Shown here: one piece after another, positions 45,610 through 55,547 of the stretch
Layout of the letters: each line of letters begins with the position of its first letter
How positions within the stretch are numbered: the first letter of the stretch is position 1
DNA from: CBDFLD01 sp965249005
GTDB taxonomy: Bacteria; Acidobacteriota; UBA6911
Assembly (NCBI GenBank): GCA_965249005.1
Contig: CBDFLD010000020.1
Span: forward strand, 1 to 64,000
Length of the DNA: 64,000 bases
Direction of reading: 5' to 3'
Notes under the pieces: generated by a model
The model's input: only the letters and a program-made list of their open reading frames with translations
The model's database searches: none
Told to the model about the DNA's origin: nothing
Position numbers and translations under genes: made by a program

Positions 45610-48045
45610 CTAGAAAACGGCCAAGATTTCTTGAGTTCCGGAAACTGGTCTCACGTCAATCCATTCCCGCTCAGCGTTGAACTCCGACCAAGGCTCGCCG
45701 TCACACAGCGCCTTCCGGATAGGTTTTCGATCCGGGTGAGGCACTCGAAGCCGAATGCGCTCGATGACCGGCGGCCGAAGTTCCGATAGCGTCAAGTCAA
45801 AACAGATCCTTCCTTGATCTGTTTCAGATCTCGCGGTCAGGCTCAGCTTTGAGCAAGGCGTCAAGCCGTTTCTCAGCTCGATCTTTTTGCCGGCTTCCAT
45901 CCAACGGCGCGGAACTCCCGGCAAGAGATGAATAATCTTCCCATCTTCCAACAGGAGGGCCTGGCGTATCAAACCGCAGATCCGAGAGCTGGCAGACGTA
46001 TCCATGAAAAACGGCGCATATCGCGGATCGTGCAGATGAAACCTCTCTATCGAACCAAAGGTTTCCTTATCCACGCCGTAAGCCAGCACGGAGTAAAACG
46101 CGAGCAGGGCCTTCTCTACTTCACCGCGCAGCAGCCAGGCGCGATGCCAGACGTCCTCTGAAATATGGACGTAGAAAGCGTTGGAGCCGTGTGGATCACT
46201 GACTTTTTGGAGGCCTCCCGTGAGACCCAACACGCCACGGTTCCACTGCTTTTTCATGTAGTCTTCCAGCTGAGCGAATGCGGCTTCGTGGGGATTGAGA
46301 AGTCCGGTATCGACAAGCGCCAAGGCTCCGGTGGCAAACTCCGCCCAGCCCGACGGCCGGTAGAGCCTCTCGGGATAGGGTGGAAGCCCTCTGTCCAAGA
46401 TACGCGTTCGACGCATCACCTCCTGAATGTCGCGTCGATAGGCCTCTGCCTCCTCGACCAAGCGTTTGCCCTCAGGATGATCAACGTCCGCCAAAGCCTC
46501 AGCTGCCCGCTCGAGTCCTTGCCAGCTGTAACTGTCCGTCCAGCAGGGATGGTAGGTGAGCCCGGGGAACTGTCCTTCGCTCATTTGGCCCTCGATCAGC
46601 TCCCCTTCCACGACGAGCTGCCGGATCGCTTCCTCCGCTGTGTCGTAGGCTCGACCAACGGGCAGCAGGCCAAAGTGGGTGACTTTCTGCCCCTCGTCGT
46701 TTGTCTGTCTGGTTCGTCTGCGCTCCCGGACAATCCAGTCACAGGCGCGCACGAGAGCCGGGGCCACCTGCTCCAACCACGAGCGGTCTCTGGTGTATGC
46801 GTAGTGCGTACCGAAGGCATAAAGCATCGCGCCCGTGCCGTTCATCCAATTGGGAAATTCTTCCTCTTTTCCTGCATTGAGCCTTGCGAGCTGGCCGTAA
46901 ACAGTCGAGTCTGGATCGTTCTCCCATCCGCTCTCCTCGAAGGCAATGGTTCCTCCGAACACGCCATTGCTCGTTTCGAAGTCTCCCTGGGGAAGGAACC
47001 GGCCCTGGATCTCTAGGAAGTAGCCGAGGCACTTCCGCACGTCCTCGTGATATCCCATCGCATCCAGCGGCGTGAGCGCTTTCATGGCTTCCCAGGGCCA
47101 AACTCCCTGAAGTCCCTGGACCGGCAGGTAGTAGTCGCGTTCAGCCGCCTGCACCATCTGTACCTGGTTGTAAAGAATCTGGGCCTTGTATATGTTGTTG
47201 ACGATTTGCTCGGGTACCTGGATTTGAGTGCCCTGCTCCAGAATTCCTTCCAGATCAAAAACTCGGCGGTCCAGTGCTGAGAGGAAATCCAACCCGCGAA
47301 GCTCGTCGATTTCGCCGGCTGATAATCCTTTCTTGCTGCTGTTTACCTTGAGCCGGATCGTTTTCTGTTCTCCGGGTCTGAGCGCGGTTTCAAACCTCCA
47401 GGCCTGTCCGAAGCGAAAAGTTCGAATGCCCGAATCCTCGGAGTGTGTTCCCAGCAGCGTTGGTCCGTCTCTAAGGATGTCACCGCTCGGCTCGACAGGA
47501 TCGCCTTCGATCGTTGGAAGATCACCGGGCACATCGAACAAATCGTAGGTATTGTAGGGGAAAGGCGGGACCCCCTTTGCGGTGACGGGCCCCGGCACGA
47601 AAGCCCACAAGGTCGCGTGCCGAGTTGCGGAAGGGTGGGTGTTGGTGATGCTCATCGCCAGCATGGCCACCTGTTTCTCGCGTCCCGTTTGGACCTCCTC
47701 GGGTCTTAGCAGAGTGGCGAACGCCAGCTGCCGGTGCAGCAGGGAAGCCTCACGCCAACTGCTGGTTACGATGGGCAGGTAGCCTCTCTCGAGCGACCGC
47801 GTGACCTGTCTCCATGGGATCTTTTGGGGAGGATCGTTCACGGCGAACGCCACCGGATTTGCCACGGAGCCGACTCCCATGTCGGGCCGGACCCAAATAA
47901 GCTCCGGGTGGGCTTTGACGCTGATCACAGGGTGCTTGGACATGGGACCGCAGTAGACCTTTGCCACCTCCTCGTAAGCAACTTCGTGCCGGAGCTGTGC
48001 AACTCGGTCAAAGCTCCACAGCTCGTTCTGGTGAGACGGAGTCAT
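45610..48045 (-). CDS. Six-hairpin glycosidase-like protein, second type
   Basis: The 811-residue protein has an N-terminal beta-sandwich half and a C-terminal (alpha/alpha)6 barrel. Recognisable blocks are GLQGVWPWEAMKALTPLDAM, FLPQGDFETSNGVFGGTIAF, and YAFGTHYAYTRDRSWLEQVA. Acidic residues in such blocks are typical of the active sites of this fold. It is related in fold, but only distantly, to the 883- and 920-residue proteins. No signal peptide is visible. The product is probably a glycosidase or glycan phosphorylase-like enzyme; a specific activity cannot be given. Confidence 0.7.
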   Translation of the reverse strand: MTPSHQNELWSFDRVAQLRHEVAYEEVAKVYCGPMSKHPVISVKAHPELIWVRPDMGVGSVANPVAFAVNDPPQKIPWRQVTRSLERGYLPIVTSSWREASLLHRQLAFATLLRPEEVQTGREKQVAMLAMSITNTHPSATRHATLWAFVPGPVTAKGVPPFPYNTYDLFDVPGDLPTIEGDPVEPSGDILRDGPTLLGTHSEDSGIRTFRFGQAWRFETALRPGEQKTIRLKVNSSKKGLSAGEIDELRGLDFLSALDRRVFDLEGILEQGTQIQVPEQIVNNIYKAQILYNQVQMVQAAERDYYLPVQGLQGVWPWEAMKALTPLDAMGYHEDVRKCLGYFLEIQGRFLPQGDFETSNGVFGGTIAFEESGWENDPDSTVYGQLARLNAGKEEEFPNWMNGTGAMLYAFGTHYAYTRDRSWLEQVAPALVRACDWIVRERRRTRQTNDEGQKVTHFGLLPVGRAYDTAEEAIRQLVVEGELIEGQMSEGQFPGLTYHPCWTDSYSWQGLERAAEALADVDHPEGKRLVEEAEAYRRDIQEVMRRTRILDRGLPPYPERLYRPSGWAEFATGALALVDTGLLNPHEAAFAQLEDYMKKQWNRGVLGLTGGLQKVSDPHGSNAFYVHISEDVWHRAWLLRGEVEKALLAFYSVLAYGVDKETFGSIERFHLHDPRYAPFFMDTSASSRICGLIRQALLLEDGKIIHLLPGVPRRWMEAGKKIELRNGLTPCSKLSLTARSETDQGRICFDLTLSELRPPVIERIRLRVPHPDRKPIRKALCDGEPWSEFNAEREWIDVRPVSGTQEILAVF

Positions 48046-48150
48046 CAGTCCAATTCAGCTGTCAGCACGGAGGATCATTCCTCGATGCGTGGGCAGGTTC
48101 TCGTTGTGGCTTGCCAACAGCAACCTTGGGCAATCGGGCAAGTCGCGGCG

Positions 48151-49011
48151 TCAATACAGCTTCTTGAGCACCGATTCGTCCCGCCATTGCTCGAAGTTTT
48201 TTCTCAGCTCGAAAGCCTTTTGCGAGAGACCGCTGCAGTTCTGAGCGAGCACCTCGAATATGCGGTTTGCGATGATCCGATGCCCGAGGTTGTTGGGATG
48301 CACGCCGTCGGGATCGATCATCCAGGGCGCCATGTCTTCCGCTGCGAAAACGTCGGCGTAGAGCGTGTCACACTCTTTGGCGAGACGTTTCAAGCCCGCG
48401 TTGTAACCCATGAAAGTCGCGATGTTGGCCTTGTTGAACGGGATGTAGCGATCGAAATCCGTCATGAAGTAGGCGTTCACGATCACGGTGAGCGCCCCCG
48501 TGCGGCCTTTGATGTCTGTGACGACCCGCTTCACGTCTTCCAGGAATTGCGCCAGCGGAGTGCCTCCTCGCGCATCGTTCAAACCGTAGGAAACCAGGAC
48601 CAGGTCCGGGTCATGAGCGACGACGTGTTTCTGATATCGTTCCATCGCGCTCGGCTTACCCGAGTTTTCGTATTCCGGGCTTCGCCGAGAGATCACGTTG
48701 GCGCCGATCCCACTGTTGATCATCTTCACGGGTTCCAGCTGCGATTCGTTGATCAATTTGGCCAAGAGGCTGACCCAGGTCAGTTCGCGGCTGGTCGCCG
48801 TGCCACCGGCAGTGGTACTTTCTCCAAGCGCCACGGCGACTCGAAAAGGCTTGTTCCAATAATCCCTCTTCTGAAGTGCAGCCGGGTTGCCATCCGGTTT
48901 CGAACTGGACGGTGCCGCGGACTGCTGGCCGAAGGAAGCCAAAGAATTTGTCAGTGTCATTGCAGTGGCCCCCAGTGCAGAGCTCACAAATTCACGTCGA
49001 GAATTAGCCAA
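48151..49011 (-). CDS. Tat-exported SGNH/GDSL hydrolase
   Basis: This is an esterase or acyl-hydrolase of the SGNH fold. Block I Ser is in ALGESTTAGG, the Gly is in INSGIGANV, the Asn is in SYGLNDARG, and the Asp/His pair is in DPDGVHPNNLGH. The TTG at 49011 is chosen because AGGAG lies seven bases before it and the protein then starts with a twin-arginine signal (SRREFVSSALGATAMTL). Such hydrolases remove acetyl or other acyl groups from polysaccharides. The gene lies between two glycan-related genes. Confidence 0.87.
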   Translation of the reverse strand: MANSRREFVSSALGATAMTLTNSLASFGQQSAAPSSSKPDGNPAALQKRDYWNKPFRVAVALGESTTAGGTATSRELTWVSLLAKLINESQLEPVKMINSGIGANVISRRSPEYENSGKPSAMERYQKHVVAHDPDLVLVSYGLNDARGGTPLAQFLEDVKRVVTDIKGRTGALTVIVNAYFMTDFDRYIPFNKANIATFMGYNAGLKRLAKECDTLYADVFAAEDMAPWMIDPDGVHPNNLGHRIIANRIFEVLAQNCSGLSQKAFELRKNFEQWRDESVLKKLY

Positions 49012-49127
49012 CGCAAATCTCCTTTCAGAATGGAGCCGAGGGTCGATCCGCCCACAAAGGTCCCACCAACCCCTCCTCCGGGCGAGCCAGCGGCAGGATC
49101 GTCCACGGACCGTCGGGGAGTCCGGAG

Positions 49128-50759
49128 CTATTCCCAATCAAACGAATACAGCCGGGTCTGGTCGAAGTAGAATCTCGCACGAACCTGATCGACCGGAACG
49201 CGGTCACCACCCTTCCATCGGATGAATGCCGCCTCGCTGTCCCCCTTGAAGGCGGTGCAATCGGCCCGGCTGAAACCGGGGATCGGCTTTTCATCGATCA
49301 CAAGGTCGTCGGGCAGCTCTCCTTCCAGTCCGGAAACGGAGGTTCCTTGCAGGAGTTCCACCTGCAAGGAACCGTCACGAATGGTTTGCGCATTCACGCG
49401 CAGGCGCTTCCCGCCGACAGAAAGCGGTTTCGTGCCAAGCATCCCTCCCATGGGCCCGCCGCTGGCGGTCACCGCGGCCCACAGACGGCCCAACTTCCAG
49501 GAAGCCCGGCATCCCGCGCTGTGAAAAAACGTGATGCCCGCAATGGGTGTGTAGGAATCCTTTTCCGTACCGGTGCGCAATCCCGTCGGATAGTGAGGCC
49601 AGCGGAAACTCTTACGAAAGTTCTGATACATCTCTGTGGTCTGGTAATCCATGTGCAACCCTTCGCAACCCGCATAGTAGAAATAAAGCCTGCCATCATG
49701 GTGAAAGGGCGATTGCAGGGGCCAGATCATGCCGCCGCCGTAATCGCCGAGGTTGCCCAGGGGAACGCAGGGACGGCGGTCCGGCCGCCACCAGCGCTTG
49801 CCGTCGCGAGAGGCGGCAAACTGAATGTCGATGGTTTGGTTGAGAAGGTGGTATACGGCCAGCGTCCCGATGGTGCCGCCTTTCTCAGGAACCGTGTCCA
49901 GTTCCATGAACTGCGTATCTTGCGGGTCCATCCAGTCCGGTGTGATGACCGGCTCGTATCCCGACCAATGGGTTCCGTCCTGGCTGGTGCGAACGACGAT
50001 GATACGGCATTCACCGACGGAAGCGTCATAGGGAACCAAACCGCCCGGAGGAACCGCCTGGATCCCTTTGTAGTAAGTACGATAGGTTCCATCCGAGAGT
50101 TGGTGAACCAAGATGCTGTCGCGCGTGCTGAGTCCCAACCTCTCCCATGCCTTCCAGTTCTTGCCATCGGCAGAATGGTACCGATAGACGCCGCCGGCGT
50201 GCTTCGTCTCGCCCGGTGGGAGCGGAAAGCCCCGGACCACATCGACCGGCCCGTGTTCCGGATAGCGCAGCACAAACATCTCGTACCGGTAGTCCGGCTC
50301 GGCGTCCGGATGAAGGATCACCGAAGGGTGCTGCGACAGCCCCCCGGAGTCGAGATCGAACAGGATGTTGCTGGGCTTTCCTTCGTGTGGCGAGATGTCG
50401 AGCTCGGGTCTCCTCCAACGCACGCCATCCTCGGATTCTGCATAGGTCAAAATCCTCCCGGCCCCGGGGTTTCCGGTCTCTGCATAAGCTTTGCTGAGGT
50501 ACCAAGCCTTCCACAGATTGTCCGCCGGGTCCACCATGATGCTGCCATGCAGAAAAGTGCAGGCGGAGTCCCACGGGTACTTGGGCTCGACCAGGGGGTT
50601 GGCCGGGTCTTGTTGCGCTGCTTCTACCCGCCAGGCGACGTTGCGCCTCTCGAGAAAGTCCTCACTCATGAGAAATGAGAATTGAGTCTTTTCATTCGCC
50701 ACGTAAGGCGGTAAAGGTGACGGCTTTGATTTCGGTTTACTCTGGGCACCCTTTGGCAT
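49128..50759 (-). CDS. Beta-propeller glycoside hydrolase-like protein
   Basis: This 543-residue protein has a five-bladed-propeller-like region in the manner of GH32/GH43/GH130 relatives, with blades such as RILTYAESEDGVRWRRPELD, RYHSADGKNWKAWERLG and FAASRDGKRWWRPDRRP. A C-terminal beta module follows (GRLWAAVTASGGPMGGMLGT, VGGKRLRVNAQTIRDGSLQV). No signal peptide is seen. The C-terminal module recurs alone at 45066-45527. The start has a GGGAGAG site. It is the first gene after the terminator, so it probably has its own promoter in 50760-50897. Confidence 0.75.
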   Translation of the reverse strand: MPKGAQSKPKSKPSPLPPYVANEKTQFSFLMSEDFLERRNVAWRVEAAQQDPANPLVEPKYPWDSACTFLHGSIMVDPADNLWKAWYLSKAYAETGNPGAGRILTYAESEDGVRWRRPELDISPHEGKPSNILFDLDSGGLSQHPSVILHPDAEPDYRYEMFVLRYPEHGPVDVVRGFPLPPGETKHAGGVYRYHSADGKNWKAWERLGLSTRDSILVHQLSDGTYRTYYKGIQAVPPGGLVPYDASVGECRIIVVRTSQDGTHWSGYEPVITPDWMDPQDTQFMELDTVPEKGGTIGTLAVYHLLNQTIDIQFAASRDGKRWWRPDRRPCVPLGNLGDYGGGMIWPLQSPFHHDGRLYFYYAGCEGLHMDYQTTEMYQNFRKSFRWPHYPTGLRTGTEKDSYTPIAGITFFHSAGCRASWKLGRLWAAVTASGGPMGGMLGTKPLSVGGKRLRVNAQTIRDGSLQVELLQGTSVSGLEGELPDDLVIDEKPIPGFSRADCTAFKGDSEAAFIRWKGGDRVPVDQVRARFYFDQTRLYSFDWE

Positions 50760-50897
50760 TTGTCCGCTCTCCCTGTTTCTTACTGAGAAATCTCAAGAGG
50801 TCTTACTCGAATCCCGAAATGCTGCACGGCCGGTGTCTGCGGCTTCCAGCGCCTGCAAGGTTCGTCGAAACTCCAGCCCCAGTTCTCAACCCCCAAC

Positions 50898-50939
50898 AAA
50901 AAAACGGCTGGGAGGGAAGTAATTTACCCCCCCAGCCGT
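50898..50939 (-). terminator. Rho-independent terminator behind the TonB receptor gene
   Basis: On the minus strand ACGGCTGGGNGGG pairs with CCCNCCCAGCCGT around a loop of about ten bases and is followed by a run of seven T. It lies about 45 bases behind the receptor stop codon. It separates the receptor transcript from the hydrolase cluster downstream. Confidence 0.85.
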
Positions 50940-50984
50940 CCGATGTGGCGCTGGAGCATCAGCTCCAATCAAAGAGAAGCCGAA

Positions 50985-51890
50985 TCAGAAGCTGAACCTA
51001 AAACTAAACTGGATCTGTCTCTCCTGACTGGCGGCCGTGCTTTTTCCAAAATTTGGAGACAACAAGTTGGTACCCCTACGACCGTCTCGAGGTGGGCTGA
51101 AGATGGGGTGGTTGAATACATTAAAGAACTCGGCACGAAAGTCGATATTCCAAGCTTCCGCACTGAAGATTCGCTTCCCGAGCATCCAATCAGCCGCAAA
51201 AGCGGTGGGCATTCTGAGAGAATTGTTTCCATAGTTCCCCAACACCAGCTGAAGCTCTTGGTTCAGCTTTGTGGGTGTCGTGAATGCGGCCCGGTTGACA
51301 ATCCCATCGGCGGGCGATCTGCCAGACAATATAGGCGCAGCGCCCGGTACAGTATCTGGCACTTGTTGGAAGGTAAGATCACCGGAGTCCAGTCCAGTTC
51401 TAATGTTGAAGGGAAGCCCTGAATTTATTCTGACGATACCAGACATCTTCCACCCGCCGAAAACGTGTTGGGCAGCCGGGTTTGCATTGGAAAGATAGGG
51501 CAGGTCGTAGACAAAACTGCTTGAAAAGTTATGCCTTATGTCGTTTGGTAAATTACCCCGAGAAAGACTTGTGTTTTGGTGGGTCTGGATTTGGTTGTCA
51601 TCGAAACCTACCGCAGCACTGATCTCCAGAAATCCAGTCGAAGTACCAGTCGAGTGTGCCCAAGCGTAATGCAGATCATAAGCCAACTTGTCCGTAAATC
51701 GGCGTCTGAGAGAAGTTTGGAACCCATGGTAGTGTGTATTGTCTGTGTTTTCTACGTGCGCGACGAAATTGAAATCCGTATTCGCACGTTCTCCTATGCG
51801 GGCATCGAAAGTGTTCGGCCGGGCAGTGCGGGGTACGTGGACACCGCGATTGCCCACATAACCGATGCTCCAGAGTGGTGGCTTCACCAA
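50985..51890 (-). CDS. TonB-dependent receptor, C-terminal barrel part (after frameshift)
   Basis: This frame continues the receptor from 54015. It has the late barrel strands (YHGFQTSLRRRFTDKLAYDL, IRVNSGLPF-like IVRINSGLPFNIRTGLDSG) and ends with RQIQFSFRFSF, an aromatic C terminus recognised by outer-membrane assembly. The frame change lies near 51866-51868; deleting one C there joins TTLE to IGYVGNRGVHVP, the normal order in this family. Confidence 0.85.
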   Translation of the reverse strand: MVKPPLWSIGYVGNRGVHVPRTARPNTFDARIGERANTDFNFVAHVENTDNTHYHGFQTSLRRRFTDKLAYDLHYAWAHSTGTSTGFLEISAAVGFDDNQIQTHQNTSLSRGNLPNDIRHNFSSSFVYDLPYLSNANPAAQHVFGGWKMSGIVRINSGLPFNIRTGLDSGDLTFQQVPDTVPGAAPILSGRSPADGIVNRAAFTTPTKLNQELQLVLGNYGNNSLRMPTAFAADWMLGKRIFSAEAWNIDFRAEFFNVFNHPIFSPPRDGRRGTNLLSPNFGKSTAASQERQIQFSFRFSF

Positions 51891-54015
51891 TCTGGACCTC
51901 GCCCGTAAGGTTCCACTGCAATGTGTAATAATCCTTTGAATTGGGATCGAAGCTAAATCGGCCTAGGGAAGTATTCCTGCCCGTTGCCAAGAGCTCTGGC
52001 GAAAACGGGAAGGATATGGGCGAAAAATCGGATTCATTTATACGAAACGGAGAGACACTATTGAGGGCAAGGACGTCGCCCATTTGGCCACTAATGCGTT
52101 TACCGAAAAACTGGCCAAAGCCACCTCGTATGACCATAGACCTATCAGTTGATGGTCTCCAGGCGAAGCCGATGCGCGGTCCAAAGTCGTGGTTGTTTTT
52201 ATACAGGGGCGCACCCGGGGGCCGAACTGGGTCAAAAGGGCCATTGATAACGTTCACCGCATTTCCATGCGAGTCGCTAAAGACTCCAAAGGTGTCGTAA
52301 CGCAGCCCAAGGTTTAGCGTGAAGGTAGGGGTAACTCGAATATCATCCTGTATGTAGAGAGCCCTCTGGTGGTAGCTAAGGTGCTCCCCGTTTTGGGTTC
52401 CGTCTTCCCCAAAGGTAGCGCCAAGCGCGGTCCCACGATTAGCAACGAAAGCATCGATGCTAGGAAAGGTTATCCCCAACGGATTGAATTGGTTCTGGCC
52501 ACTCAGCAAGAAGACGTAACCCCCTCCAAACGATAGTGTATGTCTCCCTTTGACCCATGTGGTCTTATTGGAAAGCTGGGGCTGGGTATTGCCAAGCTTC
52601 TTTAAGTTCCTCGGTTGAAAGAGTGTCACCCCGGGGATCGAAACCCCGGGCAATAGGGCATCGGCTGGGTCGGTTACCCCTCTAACTCTTCCTTGCAGAA
52701 AGCGATTGAGTCCGAGCTTGAGGTTATTGACGAGGTGTGGCGAAAAAGTCTTAGTCCAGCCTAATGCAGCCGTCTGGTGCCTTTCAGGTTGGCTGAGCTC
52801 GTAAGCCTCCCCCCCAAATAAACTCCCACCAATTCTTTCCCCGTGGTTAAAGGTGTACTGCACAAAAACCCGGCTTGTCTCCGAGAAATTGATATCGACC
52901 CGACCAGTCACCATATGTTGCGAGTGGTCGATTGGCTCGTTACGCCTCAAATTCCCTACGTCGGGGTTCCCAGGGATAGCTTCGTTGGGAAGGGGGGTGT
53001 TCTTGACGTGTTGCAAATAGGCAGGATCCATCCTGCTCCGCAAAAATTGGGTCGGAACTTGCGCAAATTTGGGCTCGTTATCACTGATTTGTTGGGTTTC
53101 GTAGCTAACCAAGAAGAAGACTTTGTCCTGCTTGATTGGACCGGTAACCGTGCCCCCGAAGTTGTTCAACGTAAAGTCGCCCTTGTCCGCCGCAAAAAAG
53201 TTACGGGCACCCATAGAACTGTTGCGCACAAAGTAAAATCCGGTACCATGGAAGTCGTTTGTCCCGGTCTTTGAAACAATATTCACATATCCGCTCGAGC
53301 CCTTGATATCCGCAGAGTAGTTACTGGTTGCAACGTCGTACTCTTGGATGGCATCCACGCTCATGACGGACATGAAAAAGTTGTTGCCGGCATAGTACTG
53401 TCCGTCGCCTCCGATCCCGGCCTCGACACCATCATGCATGAGGTAATAGCCCATCGCATTCTGGCCATTCATATTGTACTGCATGGCGGCACCGCTCTGC
53501 TGAAAGGAGGTATAAACCGAGGGGTTCAAAAGGCCCAGCTCAAATAGGCTCCTGCTATTGAGAGGCAGGTTTTGGACCTGATCGAGGAAGATCTTTCCCT
53601 TCACTGTGTTCTCTTGAGTCTGAAGCCGCTGCGTCGTCGCCCTGACTACAACGGTTTCTGTAATCTGGCCCGGCGAAAGGGTAAAGTCCAAGCTAACCTG
53701 CGCACCCGCGGACACGGCGATATTGTCCTGCTTCACCGTCTGGAAACCCACGAGGCTGGCCGAGACCGAATAAGTGCCAACGCGCAAGGCGCTGAAATGG
53801 TACAAGCCAATATCGTCCGAGACGGCGGCTTGACTGAAGGCGGTAGTTGCATCGGACGCGACCACGTCGGCTCCCGGGACCACTGCGCCGGATTGATCGA
53901 GAACTCGGCCGCTAATGCTGCCGGCGTCTGATTTTTGTGCCTGCAGGTTTCCGGCTAGAAAGACCAAACAGACCAAGCATCCGAAGATGCGTCCTAGAAA
54001 AGATTTTATGTTCAT
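51676..54015 (-). CDS. TonB-dependent receptor with carboxypeptidase-regulatory N-domain, main part
   Basis: This is a Solibacter-type outer-membrane receptor. The start at 54015 gives the signal peptide NIKSFLGRIFGCLVCLVFLAGNLQAQ in two parts (positions 2-27). A carboxypeptidase-regulatory domain follows (GSISGRVLDQSGAVVPGADV), then a plug region (MQYNMNGQNAMGYYLMHDGV, VNIVSKTGTNDFHGTGF) and barrel strands. Useful coding in this frame ends near 51868, after which the C terminus is in another frame. Together they give about 1000 residues, which is normal. It probably imports the glycan handled by the cluster. An AT-rich region of nearly 400 bp lies upstream. Confidence 0.88.
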   Translation of the reverse strand: MNIKSFLGRIFGCLVCLVFLAGNLQAQKSDAGSISGRVLDQSGAVVPGADVVASDATTAFSQAAVSDDIGLYHFSALRVGTYSVSASLVGFQTVKQDNIAVSAGAQVSLDFTLSPGQITETVVVRATTQRLQTQENTVKGKIFLDQVQNLPLNSRSLFELGLLNPSVYTSFQQSGAAMQYNMNGQNAMGYYLMHDGVEAGIGGDGQYYAGNNFFMSVMSVDAIQEYDVATSNYSADIKGSSGYVNIVSKTGTNDFHGTGFYFVRNSSMGARNFFAADKGDFTLNNFGGTVTGPIKQDKVFFLVSYETQQISDNEPKFAQVPTQFLRSRMDPAYLQHVKNTPLPNEAIPGNPDVGNLRRNEPIDHSQHMVTGRVDINFSETSRVFVQYTFNHGERIGGSLFGGEAYELSQPERHQTAALGWTKTFSPHLVNNLKLGLNRFLQGRVRGVTDPADALLPGVSIPGVTLFQPRNLKKLGNTQPQLSNKTTWVKGRHTLSFGGGYVFLLSGQNQFNPLGITFPSIDAFVANRGTALGATFGEDGTQNGEHLSYHQRALYIQDDIRVTPTFTLNLGLRYDTFGVFSDSHGNAVNVINGPFDPVRPPGAPLYKNNHDFGPRIGFAWRPSTDRSMVIRGGFGQFFGKRISGQMGDVLALNSVSPFRINESDFSPISFPFSPELLATGRNTSLGRFSFDPNSKDYYTLQWNLTGEVQIGEATTLEHRLCGQSRCPRTPHCPAEHFRCPHRRTCEYGFQFRRARRKHRQYTLPWVPNFSQTPIYGQVGL

Positions 54016-54409
54016 TTGACTCTGCTCCGTTGCTACTAATCTACATAGGTTAGCAATGGAGCCCAACTCTCCACCGCCGACTCATTAAACATATATGTCA
54101 CGGTCGCGATACCAGGGATCATGTGTGTCTCATATGATAAGACCAGTTCCCAAAAGATAGTTCAATTATTAGACCCAGCAATTTTGGAAGTCAAGGTTTT
54201 TCTTGCCCTTCCTATTTCGAATTTCGAAAAAAATTATTCCAAACCGTCATTCGATTAATGGTGTCAGATTAGTGATAATATTATTATGTAGGTGATAATC
54301 TTCTGTCAAGAAAAAAGTGGGTCTCTCGCGATTGAGCAGTTATAGAGCGGGTTGTCTTCGTCTCGGGGTCAGGGAATTCAGGACATGGCAAACACTTATT
54401 CGAGGACCG
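54016..54409. promoter_or_regulatory. AT-rich intergenic region before the TonB receptor gene
   Basis: No gene is visible. The region is clearly AT-rich (for example around 54225-54310) in contrast to both neighbours. A near-perfect palindrome, TTTCGAATTTCGAAA, lies at 54215-54229 and could be an operator for the IclR protein encoded next to it. It should also contain the receptor promoter. Confidence 0.55.
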
Positions 54410-55213
54410 TCATCCACGCGAGGGAGCGCAACCGTTGTAGATCGCGCAGATCACTCGGGTTCTCGGAGATGCCCCTGCTGACGGGAGATTTCGGTAGCAG
54501 ACTCGTTCACGAGCGCTCCGAGTCTCGGTAAGTCCGGACAGTCCCACGGCAGCAATGACAGCCCCAGAAGCATTCAGGATAGGCGAGGCGACGCATCGCC
54601 CACCCAACTCATCTTCCTCGTCATCGACGGCATAGCCTGCTTTGCGGACCTTGGCGAGCTCCTTTCGAAGCTCTTCGTACGAGGTGATGGTCTTCGGCGT
54701 CCTTTCGCGGAGGCCTTTCTCGCACAGTGCTCTCAACTTGGTCTGCGAACTTCGGGAAAGCAAGGCTTTCCCCACGGCGGAAGAGTGAGAATAGTTTCTT
54801 TTTCCAATCCAAGAGTTGATCTTGAAGTATCCCGTGGGCTCCTTCTTTTGAATATAGACGGCGTCCTTCTGCTCCAGGATCGCCAGGTGCGCCGTAAGGC
54901 CGGTCACGCGCACGAGGCGTTCGAGGTTAGGAGCCGCGGAATCCTTCAGACCGAAGTTCTGGTGCAAGAGACTGCCGAGATTGAGGAGCTTGAGCCCCAG
55001 CACATAACTCCCCAGCTGTTCCAGACGCCGCACGTACCCAAATTGCTCCATTGTCTGCAGTAGATTGAAGGTCGTACTGTAGGGAATACGAAGCTCTTTC
55101 GCGATTTGCGTTTTCGTGAGACCAACGCTACTCATCGACAACAAGTCGAGTATTTCAAAGGCACGTCCCACAGACGGCACCTTGTATTTTTCTTTGGATC
55201 CTCTCTGCGCCAT
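54410..55213 (-). CDS. IclR-family transcriptional regulator (frameshifted near the C terminus)
   Basis: The protein has a winged helix-turn-helix (SVGRAFEILDLLS, GLTKTQIAKELRIPYSTTFN) and an IclR effector domain (LTAHLAILEQKDAVYIQKKE, SAVGKALLSRSS, CVASPILNASGAVIAAVGLS). The start at 55213 is chosen because the DNA-binding domain begins there. After SGLTET the frame drifts; shifting by one base near 54525 gives ALVNESATEISRQQGHLREP with a stop at 54451, which looks like the natural end. It is transcribed toward the TonB gene and away from the aminotransferase, so it may control both. Confidence 0.87.
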   Translation of the reverse strand: MAQRGSKEKYKVPSVGRAFEILDLLSMSSVGLTKTQIAKELRIPYSTTFNLLQTMEQFGYVRRLEQLGSYVLGLKLLNLGSLLHQNFGLKDSAAPNLERLVRVTGLTAHLAILEQKDAVYIQKKEPTGYFKINSWIGKRNYSHSSAVGKALLSRSSQTKLRALCEKGLRERTPKTITSYEELRKELAKVRKAGYAVDDEEDELGGRCVASPILNASGAVIAAVGLSGLTETRSARERVCYRNLPSAGASPRTRVICAIYNGCAPSRG

Positions 55214-55547
55214 TTCGCCATCCCGCGGTAACGTTGTGGTAGATCCAGCGGATGCGCCGAACGAAAACAGTTCCGCCTGGTATAGGACTACCCGTCTTGA
55301 AAGAACACAATCGCGACGCTCTCCCGGTGAACCGTACTTACCAGGCGTCGGGAGCAATCTGGGTAGACAGGGCTTCTTCTCGACTGTAGAATAACACTGA
55401 ATTGATTATCCTATCATCATTTTGATAGCCATGAATTTGAGTTTGATAGCCATGAATTTGAGTTAGGCTTAATTCCAATATGTCGTCCCCTGGTGCCCAC
55501 AGCCGGCAAGCAGACCTTTCCCGTCATGTTCCCAATTTGCCAAAATA
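55214..55547. promoter_or_regulatory. Divergent promoter region of IclR and aminotransferase genes
   Basis: The 334-bp gap lies between divergently transcribed genes. It holds a perfect 21-bp tandem duplication at 55421-55462 (described separately) and AT-rich stretches on both sides. No gene is visible. Confidence 0.55.
55421..55462. repeat. Perfect 21-bp tandem repeat in the IclR/aminotransferase gap
   Basis: Two identical 21-base units starting TTTGATAGCCATGAA are placed end to end. The period equals two helical turns, so a protein could bind both units on the same face of the DNA. It lies about 86 bases before the aminotransferase start. Confidence 0.85.

Noticed and set aside
47734..49170. 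A 478-residue plus-strand frame opposite the SGNH hydrolase
   Set aside because: The minus strand carries full SGNH motifs, a Tat signal and a good ribosome site; the plus frame has none of these.
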